Position numbers and translations under genes: made by a program
Part shown: one piece after another, positions 43,786-53,354 of the stretch
Position numbering within the stretch: the stretch's first letter is position 1
How the letters are laid out: every line of letters begins with the position of its first letter
Notes under the pieces: model-generated
The model's database searches: none
Told to the model about the DNA's origin: nothing
What the model saw: only the letters and a program-made list of their open reading frames with translations
From: Roseobacter ponti
Lineage (GTDB): Bacteria; Pseudomonadota; Alphaproteobacteria; Rhodobacterales; Rhodobacteraceae
Direction of reading: 5' to 3'
NCBI RefSeq assembly: GCF_012932215.1
Contig: NZ_CP048788.1
Span: forward strand, 1,054,001 to 1,118,000
Length of the DNA: 64,000 nucleotides

Positions 43786-46700
43786 TCAGCCCAGTTCGGC
43801 CAGCCGCGCCAGCGCCTCTTTCAGCTGCGTCTCTTCCTCTTCGCGCAGCGCCAGATTGGCACGGGTTTCCTCGACCACCTCTTCCGGCGCGGAGGCTGCG
43901 AATTTCGGGTTGTTCAGCCGCCCGCGCAGGCCGCCAAGCTCTTTGGTGAGCTTGCCCAGGGATTTCTCCAGCCGCGCCTTTTCTTCCGCGATATCAATGA
44001 TATCCGCCAGCGGAAGCCCGAAGGAAGCGCCGGGGACGGCAAGCGATACGGTCCCCTTGGGGAAGCTCTCTGCGCGGCTCAGATCACCGACCCGGGCGAG
44101 CCGTTTGATCATCACCTCGTTGCGCGCCCAGGCGGCCTCTCCGGCGGCATCAATGTCGGTGACAACCAGCGGCACATAAAGCCCTGCCGGCACATGCATC
44201 TGCGCGCGCGCAGAACGGATCGCCTCAATCAGGCTGATCACCCAGGTGAGCTCCCGGTCGGCGTCCGCATCAACAAGATCGGCGGCTTTGTAGTCAGGCC
44301 AGTCAGCGTGCACCAGCATCTTTTCACGGGTGCCCGTGGCGGCCCAGAGCTCTTCGGTGATGAAGGGCATGACCGGGTGCAGCAGGATCATGCACTGGTC
44401 CAGAACCCAGGCCATCGTCTCGCGCGTCTCGGGTGCGAATTCGGCGTTGGCCTCGTCCTGCAGCAGCGGTTTGCTGAGCTCCACATACCAGTCACAGACC
44501 TTGCCCCAGACAAAGGCATAGGCCGCATTGGCCGCGTCATTGAACCGGTAGTTTTCGAGCGCTGCGTCGATCTCTTCGCGGACGCGGGCGGTCTCGCCGA
44601 TGATCCATTTATTGACCGGTGCACGGGGATGCACAGGGCGTGCACCACCTGTGCACTGATCGTGCACCGTTTTCGCGCGATGCTCAAAAACCCCGTTCAT
44701 CTCAGCAAACCGGCAGGCGTTCCAGAGTTTGGTGCCGAAATTGCGGTAGCCGGCGATGCGCTGCGTCGAAAGCTTCAGGTCACGCCCCATGGCGGCCATC
44801 GCTGTGAGCGTAAAGCGCACGGCGTCGGCCCCGAATTCGTCGATCATGTCGAGCGGGTCGATGACATTGCGAAGCGACTTGGACATCTTCTTGCCCTTTT
44901 CGTCGCGCACCAGCGCGTGCACATAGACGGTGTCGAAGGGCTTCTGCCCGACCACGGCGTATTGCATCATCATCATCCGGGCGACCCAGAAGAAGATGAT
45001 GTCAAAGCCGGTGATCAGAACGGAAGTGGGGAAGTATTTCTGCAGCGCCTCATTGTCTGCGTCTTTCTCCGCGTTACCGGTCCAGCCGAGCGTGCCGATG
45101 GGCCAGAGGCCTGAGGAGAACCAGGTGTCGAGAACGTCGGGGTCGCGACCTAATTCAATGACACCTGATTTTCCGTCACGCGGCTTTCTTATCTGGAAAC
45201 CAGGCGAGTCAAAATCTGCCGCCACGATCTCGAAATCGTCTGGATAATAATCGCGTGCTTGTGCAATCAAATCTTCGATTGAAGCAGCGCAGAATACCTT
45301 TGCATTCGACGTATCGTAGCTTTCTCCAAACCCAGCATCCCGCTGGACTCTCCCGGTCAGCGCTGAGTTGCCATCAGCGTCGGTTTCGCAAGTGGGCCCG
45401 TACCACACCGGAATCTGATGCCCCCACCAGAGCTGCCGCGAGATGCACCAGGGCTCGATGTTTTCGAGCCAGTTGAAATAGACCTTCTTGTCCTGCTCGG
45501 GGAGGATTTCCGTCTCGCCATTGCGCACGGCATCGATCGCGGGCTGCACGATCTGCGCGGTGTCCACAAACCACTGATCCGTGAGCATCGGTTCGATCAC
45601 CACTTTTGAGCGGTCGCCAAACGGCTGCATGATCTTTTTGGCCTCAACGAGCGGGGCAAGCTCGCTGCTTTCCTGCCCGTCCTCTTCGTCGATCACCGGC
45701 ACGCGGTGCATGACCGCGAGACCCTCGGCGGTGATCTGTTCCACAACCTTTTTGCGCGCCTCGAACCGGTCAAGTCCGCGCAGATCTTCGGGCACCAGAT
45801 TGACGTCACTCACATCGGGCGCAGGTTGCTCTGAGGGCGACTGAAAGCGGCCTTCGGTGCTTTTGTGCATTTCGACCCACAGGTCCGCAATGCGCCCCGC
45901 CTCTTCGGCGGAGTCTTCGTAAGGTCGTCCGTCCGCGCGCATCCGGCCTTTGGTGTCCAGCAGCGCGTAAAGCGGAATGTTGTTGCGCATGGCCACGGCG
46001 TAGTCGTTGAAGTCATGCGCCCCGGTGATCTTCACCGCACCGGAGCCAAAGGCGGGGTCGGGGTATTCGTCGGTGATGATCGGGATAAGCCGGCGGTGCT
46101 CTTTCGGGCCGACCGGGATTTCACATAGTTTTCCGATGATTGGCGCATAACGCTCATCTGTCGGGTGAACGGCAACCGCGCCGTCGCCCAGCATGGTTTC
46201 GGGCCGCGTGGTGGCAATGGAGATATAGTCGCGCGTCTCGCGCAGGGTCTCATTGCCGTCCTCGTCCTTTTCCACATATTCATAGGTGGCACCGCCCGCG
46301 AGCGGGTATTTAAAGTGCCACATGAAGCCGTCGGTCTCGATGTTCTCGACCTCAAGATCGGAGATCGCCGTCTCGAAATGCGGGTCCCAGTTCACCAGGC
46401 GCTTGCCGCGGTAAATCAGGCCTTTGTTGTACATATCCACAAAGACCTTGATCACCGCATCGTGGAAATCGGGTCCCCGGCCGGCTTCCGGATCGCCCGG
46501 TGCGCCGCCCATGGTAAAGGCCTCGCGCGACCAGTCGCAGGAGGCGCCCAGACGTTTGAGCTGGCCGATGATGGTGCCGCGGGATTTTACCTTCTGCTCC
46601 CAGACGCGTGCGAGGAATTTGTCGCGGCCCATCTCGGCGCGCGTGGGCTCGCCGTTGGCGGCCATTTCGCGTTCGGTGACCATCTGCGTGGCGATGCCTG

Positions 46701-46953
46701 CGTGATCGGTGCCGGGCTGCCAGAGCGTGTCGAACCCGCGCATCCGGTGCCAGCGGGTCAGGATGTCCTGCAGTGTGTTGTTAAACGCATGCCCCATGTG
46801 CAGTGAGCCCGTCACATTTGGCGGGGGGATCATAATGGAAAAGGTCTCGCTGCGTGAGGCATTGGCCCCGGCTGCAAAAGCGCCGGCCTTTTCCCAGGCT
46901 GCATAGAGGCGGTCTTCGGCCGCTTTTGCGTCAAATGTTTTGTCCAGCGCCAT
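43786..46953 (-). CDS. valS: Valyl-tRNA synthetase
   Basis: Class Ia synthetase of 1055 residues, longer than the usual 880-950 but within the range of alphaproteobacterial forms. HIGH motif is [13 protein letters not shown] (HMGH at 52-55), zinc/editing region in the middle, KMSKS in [10 protein letters not shown] near residue 690, anticodon domain, and a C-terminal coiled coil rich in Glu, Lys and Leu ([20 protein letters not shown] onward). Two oddities: an AT-richer segment at about 45130-45350 whose protein carries extra residues, and a short insert with TGCAC repeats at 44623-44670. The frame is intact throughout. Confidence 0.95.
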   Translation of the reverse strand: MALDKTFDAKAAEDRLYAAWEKAGAFAAGANASRSETFSIMIPPPNVTGSLHMGHAFNNTLQDILTRWHRMRGFDTLWQPGTDHAGIATQMVTEREMAANGEPTRAEMGRDKFLARVWEQKVKSRGTIIGQLKRLGASCDWSREAFTMGGAPGDPEAGRGPDFHDAVIKVFVDMYNKGLIYRGKRLVNWDPHFETAISDLEVENIETDGFMWHFKYPLAGGATYEYVEKDEDGNETLRETRDYISIATTRPETMLGDGAVAVHPTDERYAPIIGKLCEIPVGPKEHRRLIPIITDEYPDPAFGSGAVKITGAHDFNDYAVAMRNNIPLYALLDTKGRMRADGRPYEDSAEEAGRIADLWVEMHKSTEGRFQSPSEQPAPDVSDVNLVPEDLRGLDRFEARKKVVEQITAEGLAVMHRVPVIDEEDGQESSELAPLVEAKKIMQPFGDRSKVVIEPMLTDQWFVDTAQIVQPAIDAVRNGETEILPEQDKKVYFNWLENIEPWCISRQLWWGHQIPVWYGPTCETDADGNSALTGRVQRDAGFGESYDTSNAKVFCAASIEDLIAQARDYYPDDFEIVAADFDSPGFQIRKPRDGKSGVIELGRDPDVLDTWFSSGLWPIGTLGWTGNAEKDADNEALQKYFPTSVLITGFDIIFFWVARMMMMQYAVVGQKPFDTVYVHALVRDEKGKKMSKSLRNVIDPLDMIDEFGADAVRFTLTAMAAMGRDLKLSTQRIAGYRNFGTKLWNACRFAEMNGVFEHRAKTVHDQCTGGARPVHPRAPVNKWIIGETARVREEIDAALENYRFNDAANAAYAFVWGKVCDWYVELSKPLLQDEANAEFAPETRETMAWVLDQCMILLHPVMPFITEELWAATGTREKMLVHADWPDYKAADLVDADADRELTWVISLIEAIRSARAQMHVPAGLYVPLVVTDIDAAGEAAWARNEVMIKRLARVGDLSRAESFPKGTVSLAVPGASFGLPLADIIDIAEEKARLEKSLGKLTKELGGLRGRLNNPKFAASAPEEVVEETRANLALREEEETQLKEALARLAELG
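44623..44670 (-). repeat. TGCAC repeat array inside valS
   Basis: Five copies of TGCAC spaced 10 to 11 bases apart lie in the valS coding sequence. On the protein they give [17 protein letters not shown], inserted before the conserved NKWIIGE helix. The periodicity is one turn of the helix and the insert looks recent. Confidence 0.65.
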
Positions 46954-47063
46954 GATCGCACCCTCATTTACGTGATGAGCGCTGATCTAGCGGAGCAGAG
47001 CACAAAGGGAAAGGTCACGCGTCGCGTTTTCGGTGCTGCGCCGGGCCCGGGCGTGGCCGGGCA

Positions 47064-47096
47064 GCCTCAGGCAGGCCTCGATGGCCTGCCTGAGGC
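47064..47096 (-). terminator. Strong hairpin downstream of the HD-domain gene
   Basis: Fourteen-base perfect stem (left arm GCCTCAGGCAGGCC) with a five-base loop, starting 21 bases after the HD gene stop. There is no U-run on the minus strand, so it may be a rho-assisted or stability element rather than a full intrinsic terminator. It separates this gene from valS on the same strand. Confidence 0.6.
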
Positions 47097-47116
47097 TTCG
47101 CCTGTGCACCCGCCCG

Positions 47117-47728
47117 TCAGCCTGCGACGAGCGGCACCCTTACGCCTGGGCGCAGAACCTCCGCATCCCATGGTGGTCTGGCGAAAACCTCTTCTACGCG
47201 CGGTGCAAAATGCGCCAGCGGCAGCGTGTCGTAGTCCGGATCAAAGCTCGCCTGATCCCAGCGCTCGCAGAACGTCGCACAGTCATCAAAGTACATATGC
47301 CCCGCGTAAGCGTCACGTTTATCCGGATTGCCGCCCACGTGATGCCCGTAATAGATCATCTGGAAATCGCCGTGTTTCTCCACCACCCAGGCGCACTGTT
47401 CGCGCACAAAAGGCCGCAGGATCGTTGCCGCGTATTCGTCGTGGTTATATGGCGCAAAGATATCACCGATGTCGTGCAGCAGCGCCGACACGATCCAGTC
47501 GGTATCCGCCCGGTCCCGCTCGGCGCGCGTGGCCGACTGCAGCGAGTGGCCCAGCCGCGTGATCTGATAGCCCGAGAGGCTCTCATCAAGGCTCACCAGC
47601 GCATTCAGCAGCCGGGACGCGGTTCCTTTGGTGTATTCCACCTCGTGTTCGGTCAGAAAGGCGTAGTCTTCCGCCGTGCCGTCCTTCATCTGTGTGAAGC
47701 CCACGTGGTCCATTTTCGCGCTGCTCAT
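47117..47728 (-). CDS. HD-domain protein, PhnZ-like putative metal oxygenase or phosphohydrolase
   Basis: 203 residues. HD metal ligands are His61, the pair His85-Asp86 (LLHDIGD), His96 and His119 (EKHGDFQM), with aspartates near 164-166. The His to His-Asp spacing of 24 is the same as in PhnZ, a diiron oxygenase of phosphonate breakdown, and the length is similar, but the next spacing differs. It could equally be a phosphohydrolase. The ATG at 47728 has GGGAGG upstream. Monocistronic and divergent from a molybdenum subunit gene. Confidence 0.7.
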   Translation of the reverse strand: MSSAKMDHVGFTQMKDGTAEDYAFLTEHEVEYTKGTASRLLNALVSLDESLSGYQITRLGHSLQSATRAERDRADTDWIVSALLHDIGDIFAPYNHDEYAATILRPFVREQCAWVVEKHGDFQMIYYGHHVGGNPDKRDAYAGHMYFDDCATFCERWDQASFDPDYDTLPLAHFAPRVEEVFARPPWDAEVLRPGVRVPLVAG

Positions 47729-48055
47729 GTGCAGATCCCTCCCGTAACCGGCAGGCCCCGCCAGCATGGCGTTCGCCCGGGCCTTAAAAACCACATCGTA
47801 TTGCGCAAAGGCGACGGGCGTAAAGAGCCCGCCTGATTAATGAGATCCGACAAGGCCGCGGTAAAACGTCCCCGGGGCCGGCATAAGGCAAATCCTGCCA
47901 CAGGTAGTCCTGCATCATGCCACCTGGCCATCGTGCGGTCAGTCGCTCCCGATTTCACCATCACGCGGCTTTTTGAGTGCCTCACGGGCTGGACAAGGGC
48001 TGGTGCGGGGCTACTCTCCCCCGCACAGCCTTCCCCCCTCAAAAGGACCACCTCC
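47729..48055. other. Divergent promoter gap of 327 bases
   Basis: Lies between the HD-domain gene (leftward) and the CoxL-like gene (rightward). The frame of each gene extends into it without ribosome sites or conserved residues, so it is treated as non-coding. No clear operator was seen. Confidence 0.6.
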
Positions 48056-50353
48056 ATGGACAAATTCGGCAAATCGCAGCCTGTCAAACGGGTTGAAGAC
48101 GTCCGGTTTCTGACCGGTCAGGGCCGTTATATGGATGATATCGCCCCGAAAGGCGCACTGAGGGGGGTCGTGTTCCGCGCGCCGGTTGCGCACGGTGTGA
48201 TCACCGGGCTTGATGTGAGTGCCGCGCGTGAGGCGGGGGGAGTTCGGGCAGTTTATACGGTGGACGATCTGGATGCCGCGGGGCTCAATATCAACATGAA
48301 CGCCACTGTCGTGAAAAACCGCGATGGTACAGACGGTGCGGCCCCCGCGCGCCCGATCCTTGCCAAAGACCGGATGCGCTTTGTCGGAGAGCCTGTGGCT
48401 TTTGTGGTCGCGGATAGCATGGAGGCCGCGCGGGATGCGGCAGAACTCATCGAGCTTGAGTATGACGATCTGGACGTCAAAACTGATGTCGGTCCCGGCG
48501 GGCCGCTGGTGCACCCGGAGGCGCCGGAAAACCGCGCCTTTGACTGGGGGATGGGTGATGAGGCGGCCACCGAGGCCGCTTTTGCCAAAGCGGCCCGGCG
48601 TGTGTCGCTGGAGGTGGGCGACAACCGCATCATCTGCAACGCGATGGAGCCGCGCGGCTGTCTGGCGGAATGGGACGGCAACCGCCTGCATGTGGCGCTT
48701 GGAGCGCAGGGTGTCTGGGCGCATAAGGCACAGATCGCCCAGGCCCTTAACCTCGATCCGGAAGCGGTGCATGTGACCATTCCGGACGTGGGCGGCGGGT
48801 TCGGCATGAAGGCCTTTGCCTATCCGGAGTATTTTCTATGCGCCCATGCCACGCGGGAACTCGGTAAGCCGGTCGCCTGGATGTCGGACCGCACCGAGGC
48901 GATGCTGAGCGATAACGGCGGGCGCGATCTGACATCGCTGGCGGAGTTTGCTTTTGACGACAACAACAAAATCACCGCCTATCGGGTGCGCACCAAATGC
49001 AATCTGGGGGCCTATAATTCGCAGTTCGGCCAGCCCATCCAGACGCAGCTTTTCAGCCGGGTGCTGATGGGATGCTATGATGTGCAGACCACCTGGCTGC
49101 AGGTTGAGGGCTATTACACCAACACGGTACAGGTCGATGCCTATCGCGGGGCGGGGCGGCCCGAGGCGATCTATGTGCTGGAGCGGCTGATGGACCGCGC
49201 GGCGCGCGAGCTTGGCGTGGACCCGTTTGAGCTGCGCCGGATCAATTTTATCAAACCGGACCAGTTCCCCTATGACACTTCCACCGGCGAGACCTATGAC
49301 GTGGGCGATTTCGCCCGGGTGATGGCGCGCGGGGCGGCAGAGGCGGATGTTCAGGGCTTTGCCGCGCGGCGTGACAGAGACGCAAAGACGGGACTGATGC
49401 GCGGGATCGGCATCTGTTACTATATTGAAAGTATTCTGGGCGATCCTTCGGAAGGCGCGCGTGTTGCGTTCAATGAGGATGGTACGGTGACGATCTTTGT
49501 CGGCACACAGAGCACAGGTCAGGGCCATGAGACGGTCTATGCCGGTTTCCTGGCCGATCAGACGGGTATCCCCGCGCATCTCATTGAAGTTGTGCAGGGT
49601 GACAGCGACCGGATTGCCAAAGGCGGCGGTACCGGCGGGTCGCGGTCTGTAACAGTTCAGAACAATGCGACACTGGCCGCAGTGGATGTGATGACGGAGG
49701 CCTTTACCGCCTTTCTCGCCGATGAGATGGGCGTTCCGGCCTCTGAGATCAGCTTTGATGACGAGCGTTTCCGGGCGGAGGGGTCGAACCTGACGCCGAC
49801 AATGCTGGAGGTCGCTGAGATGGCGCGCGATGGCGGGCGCGACGATCTGCTGAGCCATGAGGCGCGCGCGAAACTGCCCGCGCGCAGCTTTCCCAACGGA
49901 TGCCATATTTCTGAAGTAGTGATTGACCCCGAAACCGGAGTGACCACTGTGGACCGCTATTGCGTCGTTGACGATTTTGGCAACCTTATCAACCCGATGC
50001 TGGCCGAAGGTCAGGTGCATGGCGGGGTCGTTCAGGGCATTGGTCAGGCGATCACCGAGCAGGTTGTCTATGATACCGAGGGACAACTGCTCACGGCATC
50101 GTTTATGGATTACGCCTTGCCGCGGGCGGGCGACATTCCCCATATAAGTTTCACGTCCGAGCCGGTACCTTCGACCGCCAATATCATGGGGATGAAGGGG
50201 TGCGGCGAGGCCGGCACCGTCGGTGCGCTGGCGGCCGTCGCGAATGCGGTACAGGATGCACTCTGGGAGCGGGGCGTGCGGCAGGCCGACATGCCCTTTA
50301 CCCCGCATAACGTCTGGGAGCTGATCAGAAGTGAGGACATCGCAGCGCAATAA
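48056..50353 (+). CDS. Molybdenum hydroxylase large subunit, form II CoxL-like
   Basis: 765-residue cytoplasmic subunit of the xanthine oxidase family. It has RFLTGQGRYMDDI at the N terminus, GGGFGMKAFAYPEY near residue 245, the active-site loop AYRGAGR near 362 (form II pattern, not the AYRCSFR of true CO dehydrogenase), GTQSTGQGHET near 485 and the catalytic glutamate in GCGEAGTVGALA near 718. AAAGGA stands before the ATG. No medium (FAD) or small (2Fe-2S) subunit is encoded beside it, so partners must be elsewhere. Substrate unknown. Confidence 0.87.
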   Translation: MDKFGKSQPVKRVEDVRFLTGQGRYMDDIAPKGALRGVVFRAPVAHGVITGLDVSAAREAGGVRAVYTVDDLDAAGLNINMNATVVKNRDGTDGAAPARPILAKDRMRFVGEPVAFVVADSMEAARDAAELIELEYDDLDVKTDVGPGGPLVHPEAPENRAFDWGMGDEAATEAAFAKAARRVSLEVGDNRIICNAMEPRGCLAEWDGNRLHVALGAQGVWAHKAQIAQALNLDPEAVHVTIPDVGGGFGMKAFAYPEYFLCAHATRELGKPVAWMSDRTEAMLSDNGGRDLTSLAEFAFDDNNKITAYRVRTKCNLGAYNSQFGQPIQTQLFSRVLMGCYDVQTTWLQVEGYYTNTVQVDAYRGAGRPEAIYVLERLMDRAARELGVDPFELRRINFIKPDQFPYDTSTGETYDVGDFARVMARGAAEADVQGFAARRDRDAKTGLMRGIGICYYIESILGDPSEGARVAFNEDGTVTIFVGTQSTGQGHETVYAGFLADQTGIPAHLIEVVQGDSDRIAKGGGTGGSRSVTVQNNATLAAVDVMTEAFTAFLADEMGVPASEISFDDERFRAEGSNLTPTMLEVAEMARDGGRDDLLSHEARAKLPARSFPNGCHISEVVIDPETGVTTVDRYCVVDDFGNLINPMLAEGQVHGGVVQGIGQAITEQVVYDTEGQLLTASFMDYALPRAGDIPHISFTSEPVPSTANIMGMKGCGEAGTVGALAAVANAVQDALWERGVRQADMPFTPHNVWELIRSEDIAAQ

Positions 50354-51410
50354 GGGCCTTTTTGGCTGGCTGCGGGGCAGGATATGGCGCCGCCCGGCCA
50401 GCGATTTTGCGCCGCGTCGCGGACCGGTCACCCATGTTATCATTCTCGACGGGACGATGTCCTCGCTGGAGCCCGGCTGTGAAACGCATGCCGGGATCAC
50501 ATATAAGCTGATGCGCGAGACGGGCGGCAGGGTCTCGGTCTACTATGAGCCGGGTCTACAATGGAGCAACTGGCGCACGGCGATGGATGTTTTTGCCGGG
50601 CGCGGGATCAACCGCCAGATCCGCCGGGCTTACGGTTATCTTGCGTCGCGTTACCGACCAGGTGACCGCATTTACCTGATGGGTTATTCGCGCGGCGCCT
50701 ATGCGGTGCGCAGTCTTGCCGGCATCATCGATCTGGTGGGTCTGCTGCGTGCTGACGAAGCGACCGAGCGCAATATCCGCGAAATCTATCGTCACTATGA
50801 AAACGACCCCGGCACTGATGCCGCGCGGGCCTTTTCATCGGCGCGGTGCCACGACACGGTCGCGATTGAGATGATCGGGGTCTGGGACACGGTCAAATCA
50901 CTCGGGCTGAACCTGCCGTTCCTCTGGCGGCTGAGTGTCAAGAAGCACGATTTTCACAACCACGCGCTCAGCCACAACGTCAAAGCCGGGTTCCATGCGC
51001 TGGCCATCGATGAGACGCGCGTGGCCTATTCGCCGGTGCTCTGGTCAACGCCTGAAGGCTATGGCGGTCGGGTGGAGCAGATGTGGTTTGCCGGCACCCA
51101 CGGCGACATCGGCGGACAGCTTGGCGGATATGAGGCGGCGCGCCCGCTGGCCAATATCTCGCTGGTGTGGCTGCTGGGCCGCGCCCAGGCCAGCGGCCTG
51201 CCATTGCCCGAAGGCTGGATGCAGCGCTTTGTGCAGGATGCGACAGCGCCGATGCTGGGCACTTTCCGGGGCCACGGCAAGTGGCTGGTGTCACGGCGCA
51301 AACGGATCCGGATGCAGGACAGCTCAGAACGGGTCCACGAAAGCGTCGGCCTGCGTGCAGCCTCCCGGCCTGCGGCGAAGCGCTGGATCCAGACCGGCAC
51401 AACCGTCTGA
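50331..51410 (+). CDS. DUF2235 alpha/beta-hydrolase-like protein
   Basis: 359 residues. The nucleophile motif is GYSRGAYAVRSLAG (serine near residue 123), preceded by THVIILDGTMSS and followed by GVWDTVKSLG and GTHGDIGG, the pattern of DUF2235 proteins. Family members include phospholipase effectors of type VI secretion, but many are ordinary cytoplasmic proteins; no secretion genes are near. Starts with GTG and overlaps the CoxL-like gene by 23 bases, so translation is probably coupled. Confidence 0.82.
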   Translation: MRTSQRNKGLFGWLRGRIWRRPASDFAPRRGPVTHVIILDGTMSSLEPGCETHAGITYKLMRETGGRVSVYYEPGLQWSNWRTAMDVFAGRGINRQIRRAYGYLASRYRPGDRIYLMGYSRGAYAVRSLAGIIDLVGLLRADEATERNIREIYRHYENDPGTDAARAFSSARCHDTVAIEMIGVWDTVKSLGLNLPFLWRLSVKKHDFHNHALSHNVKAGFHALAIDETRVAYSPVLWSTPEGYGGRVEQMWFAGTHGDIGGQLGGYEAARPLANISLVWLLGRAQASGLPLPEGWMQRFVQDATAPMLGTFRGHGKWLVSRRKRIRMQDSSERVHESVGLRAASRPAAKRWIQTGTTV

Positions 51411-51478
51411 CGCGACGGGTCAGAATTCTGCCGTTTTGATGTGACATAACCGGGCGAGAGGTTGTGAAGGAGACCCTG

Positions 51479-51850
51479 GTGATCCGAATGTCATGTCTGG
51501 CCGTAGTTGCCCTCAGCGCCGCCGCTCCGTTATCCGCAGGTCAGCCCCTCAGCGAAAGCATGGTACAGTGCGGTGCGCTTTATACGGTGGCGGCAGGCTG
51601 GGTCGACAGGGACGGCACCCGCGAAAAGCTTCTGGATGCTGCCGAAGCCTGGGCAGTTTCGGCCGAGGCCCGCGCCGCGACCGAAGGGCGAAGCGATCCT
51701 GCGGGATATGTCGATGCCATGTGGCCGGTCAAATGCAGCGCATGGTCTCAAAAGCACCGCGCATATGTCTTCACAGGTGATTTCCGCGACTGGATGAGCT
51801 ATTGCCGCGCGCTTGCGAAACACGAAAACGTGCCGCTGCCGGGGTCCTGA
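51479..51850 (+). CDS. Small secreted protein of unknown function
   Basis: 123 residues with a signal peptide (CLAVVALSAAAPLSA, cleavage near residue 18) and four cysteines in the mature part or nearby (MVQCGALY, VKCSAWS, SYCRAL), spaced as for disulfides. I chose the GTG at 51479 because AAGGAG stands six bases upstream; earlier GTG 51464 lacks one. No family recognised. Stop codon abuts the stop of the convergent thioesterase gene. Confidence 0.65.
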   Translation: MIRMSCLAVVALSAAAPLSAGQPLSESMVQCGALYTVAAGWVDRDGTREKLLDAAEAWAVSAEARAATEGRSDPAGYVDAMWPVKCSAWSQKHRAYVFTGDFRDWMSYCRALAKHENVPLPGS

Positions 51851-52333
51851 TCAGGCGATCTTCATGATGATACAGGTTGTCGAGCCCGTGGCATAAACGC
51901 GCCCGTCGTCGCGCCCGCGGATAACGCCGCTCGCGACACAGGTCGATCGGCCCGCATGATCGACCGTTGCAGTGCAGATCACCGGTGTGCCCTGCGGGAT
52001 CGCCCGGGTGATATTCACCTTGTATTCAAGCGTTGTATAGACAGAGCCCTTTGGCACCATTGTCATTGCCGCACATCCCAGCGCGGAATCCAGCAGCGTG
52101 CCGTACCAGCCGCCGTGTACTGCGCCGCTGGGGTTCAGTGCGCCAAATCCGGGCGTGCCGGAGAAGACGACGCGACCCTCTTCAACCTCCAGAAGATCGA
52201 GGCCGAGTGTTTCCGCGATCGGGGCCCCGGCAATCCTGTCGTCCAGAATACCCTGCATGAACTCCAGCCCTGACATGCTCAGGATCTGGTCTCGGGGTGT
52301 CAGGTCGTCAGGCGTTCTGGCGGCATAGGTCAT
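51851..52333 (-). CDS. PaaI-family hotdog thioesterase
   Basis: 160 residues of the hotdog fold that hydrolyse acyl-CoA thioesters. The active-site stretch is NPSGAVHGGWYGTLLDSALG (about residues 67-86), with the family's HGG motif, and the later LEYKVNITRAIPQG. Probable role is removal of aromatic or unusual acyl groups from CoA. The start could be 52333 or 52360; I favour 52333. Confidence 0.87.
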   Translation of the reverse strand: MTYAARTPDDLTPRDQILSMSGLEFMQGILDDRIAGAPIAETLGLDLLEVEEGRVVFSGTPGFGALNPSGAVHGGWYGTLLDSALGCAAMTMVPKGSVYTTLEYKVNITRAIPQGTPVICTATVDHAGRSTCVASGVIRGRDDGRVYATGSTTCIIMKIA

Positions 52334-52396
52334 GGGGCGCGCTCCGCTGTTGATTGTCATCAACAGTTAGAACGCAGCCCTCAGAGCCTCAAGGGT

Positions 52397-53266
52397 TTAC
52401 GCAACGTCGCGCACGCCTGTCTCCGCCTGGGTGACCCCGAGAGCGTGGCAGATCTCACGCGTCAGCTCCGGCCGGTTCAGCGTATAGAAATGCAGGTTTT
52501 CGACACCCTCATCGACCAGCGCCGAGCACATCTCCGTGCAGACCGCGCGGGCCAGCAGGTCGTGGCGGTTATCGCGGATTGCGGTTTCAAAGGCCTGATC
52601 GAGCCAGAGAGGCACGCTGGTGCCGCAGCGCAGGGCGAATTTACGGGCGCTGGCCCAGTTGGTCACCGGCAGTATGCCCGGTGTTATCGGGGCGGTGATC
52701 CCGGCCTTTGCGCAGTCATCGCGGAAGCGCAGAAAGGTCTCTGCTTCAAAGAAGAACTGCGTGATCGCCTCGGCGGCACCTGCGTCGATCTTGGCTTTGA
52801 GCCAGTCAATGCTGGCCGCCTGGCTTGCCGCTTCGGGATGTTTTTCCGGATAGGCGCCGACGCGCAGGGTGAAAAGGTTCGTGGCGGCCAGCGCTTCGAT
52901 CAGATCCACGGAATTTGCAAAGCCGTCGGGGTGGGCGGTAAAGCCGTCGCTGCCCTCGGGCGCATCACCGCGCAGGGCCACAAGATCGGTCACACCGGCT
53001 TTGGCAAACCGGCGCGCGGTGGCCATGGTTTCGTCGCGCGTGGCGCCCACGCAGGTCAGATGCGCCGCGACCGGCAGGCCGGACGATTTGCGCAGCGTGT
53101 AGGCGGCGTCATGGGTCAGATCGCGCGTCGTGCCGCCCGCGCCATATGTCACCGAGAAAAACCGCGGTGCCAGCGGCGCCAGTGCCTGGGCCGTTTCCCA
53201 CAGGCGAAAGGATGCATCGATCGAGCGGGGCGGAAAGACTTCGAATGAAACAGCGGGTGTGGACAT
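52397..53266 (-). CDS. metF: Methylenetetrahydrofolate reductase
   Basis: FAD enzyme of 289 residues that reduces 5,10-methylene-THF to 5-methyl-THF for methionine synthesis. TIM-barrel motifs: SFEVFPPRS near the start, FFSVTYGAGGTTRDLT near residue 37, AHLTCVGATRDE near 68, VTDLVALRGDAPEG near 90 and AEAITQFFFEAETFLRF near 160. Divergent from metR over 88 bases that contain a MetR box. The sarcosine oxidase genes 5 kb to the right generate its substrate. Confidence 0.95.
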   Translation of the reverse strand: MSTPAVSFEVFPPRSIDASFRLWETAQALAPLAPRFFSVTYGAGGTTRDLTHDAAYTLRKSSGLPVAAHLTCVGATRDETMATARRFAKAGVTDLVALRGDAPEGSDGFTAHPDGFANSVDLIEALAATNLFTLRVGAYPEKHPEAASQAASIDWLKAKIDAGAAEAITQFFFEAETFLRFRDDCAKAGITAPITPGILPVTNWASARKFALRCGTSVPLWLDQAFETAIRDNRHDLLARAVCTEMCSALVDEGVENLHFYTLNRPELTREICHALGVTQAETGVRDVA

Positions 53267-53313
53267 CGGAACGGTTCCTTATGATTTCGTCTCTTGTGCC
53301 ATGAACGGAATGA

Positions 53314-53326
53314 TGAAACAAATTCA
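53314..53326. promoter_or_regulatory. MetR box between metF and metR
   Basis: TGAAACAAATTCA fits the enterobacterial MetR consensus TGAA-N5-TTCA exactly and extends to the symmetric ATGAA-N5-TTCAT. Further half sites (ATGAA at 53301, TTTCAT at 53331) flank it. Located between divergent metF and metR, so it likely serves both activation and autoregulation. Confidence 0.75.
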
Positions 53327-53354
53327 TAACTTTCATCTTTAATATGAGTTCGAC

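Noticed and set aside
48056-50353. True carbon monoxide dehydrogenase
   Set aside because: Active-site loop is AYRGAGR, lacking the cysteine of the form I enzyme, and partner subunits are absent.
48836-50500. 554-codon open frame antisense to the CoxL-like gene
   Set aside because: Shadow of a high-GC coding gene; no ribosome site and no recognisable domain.
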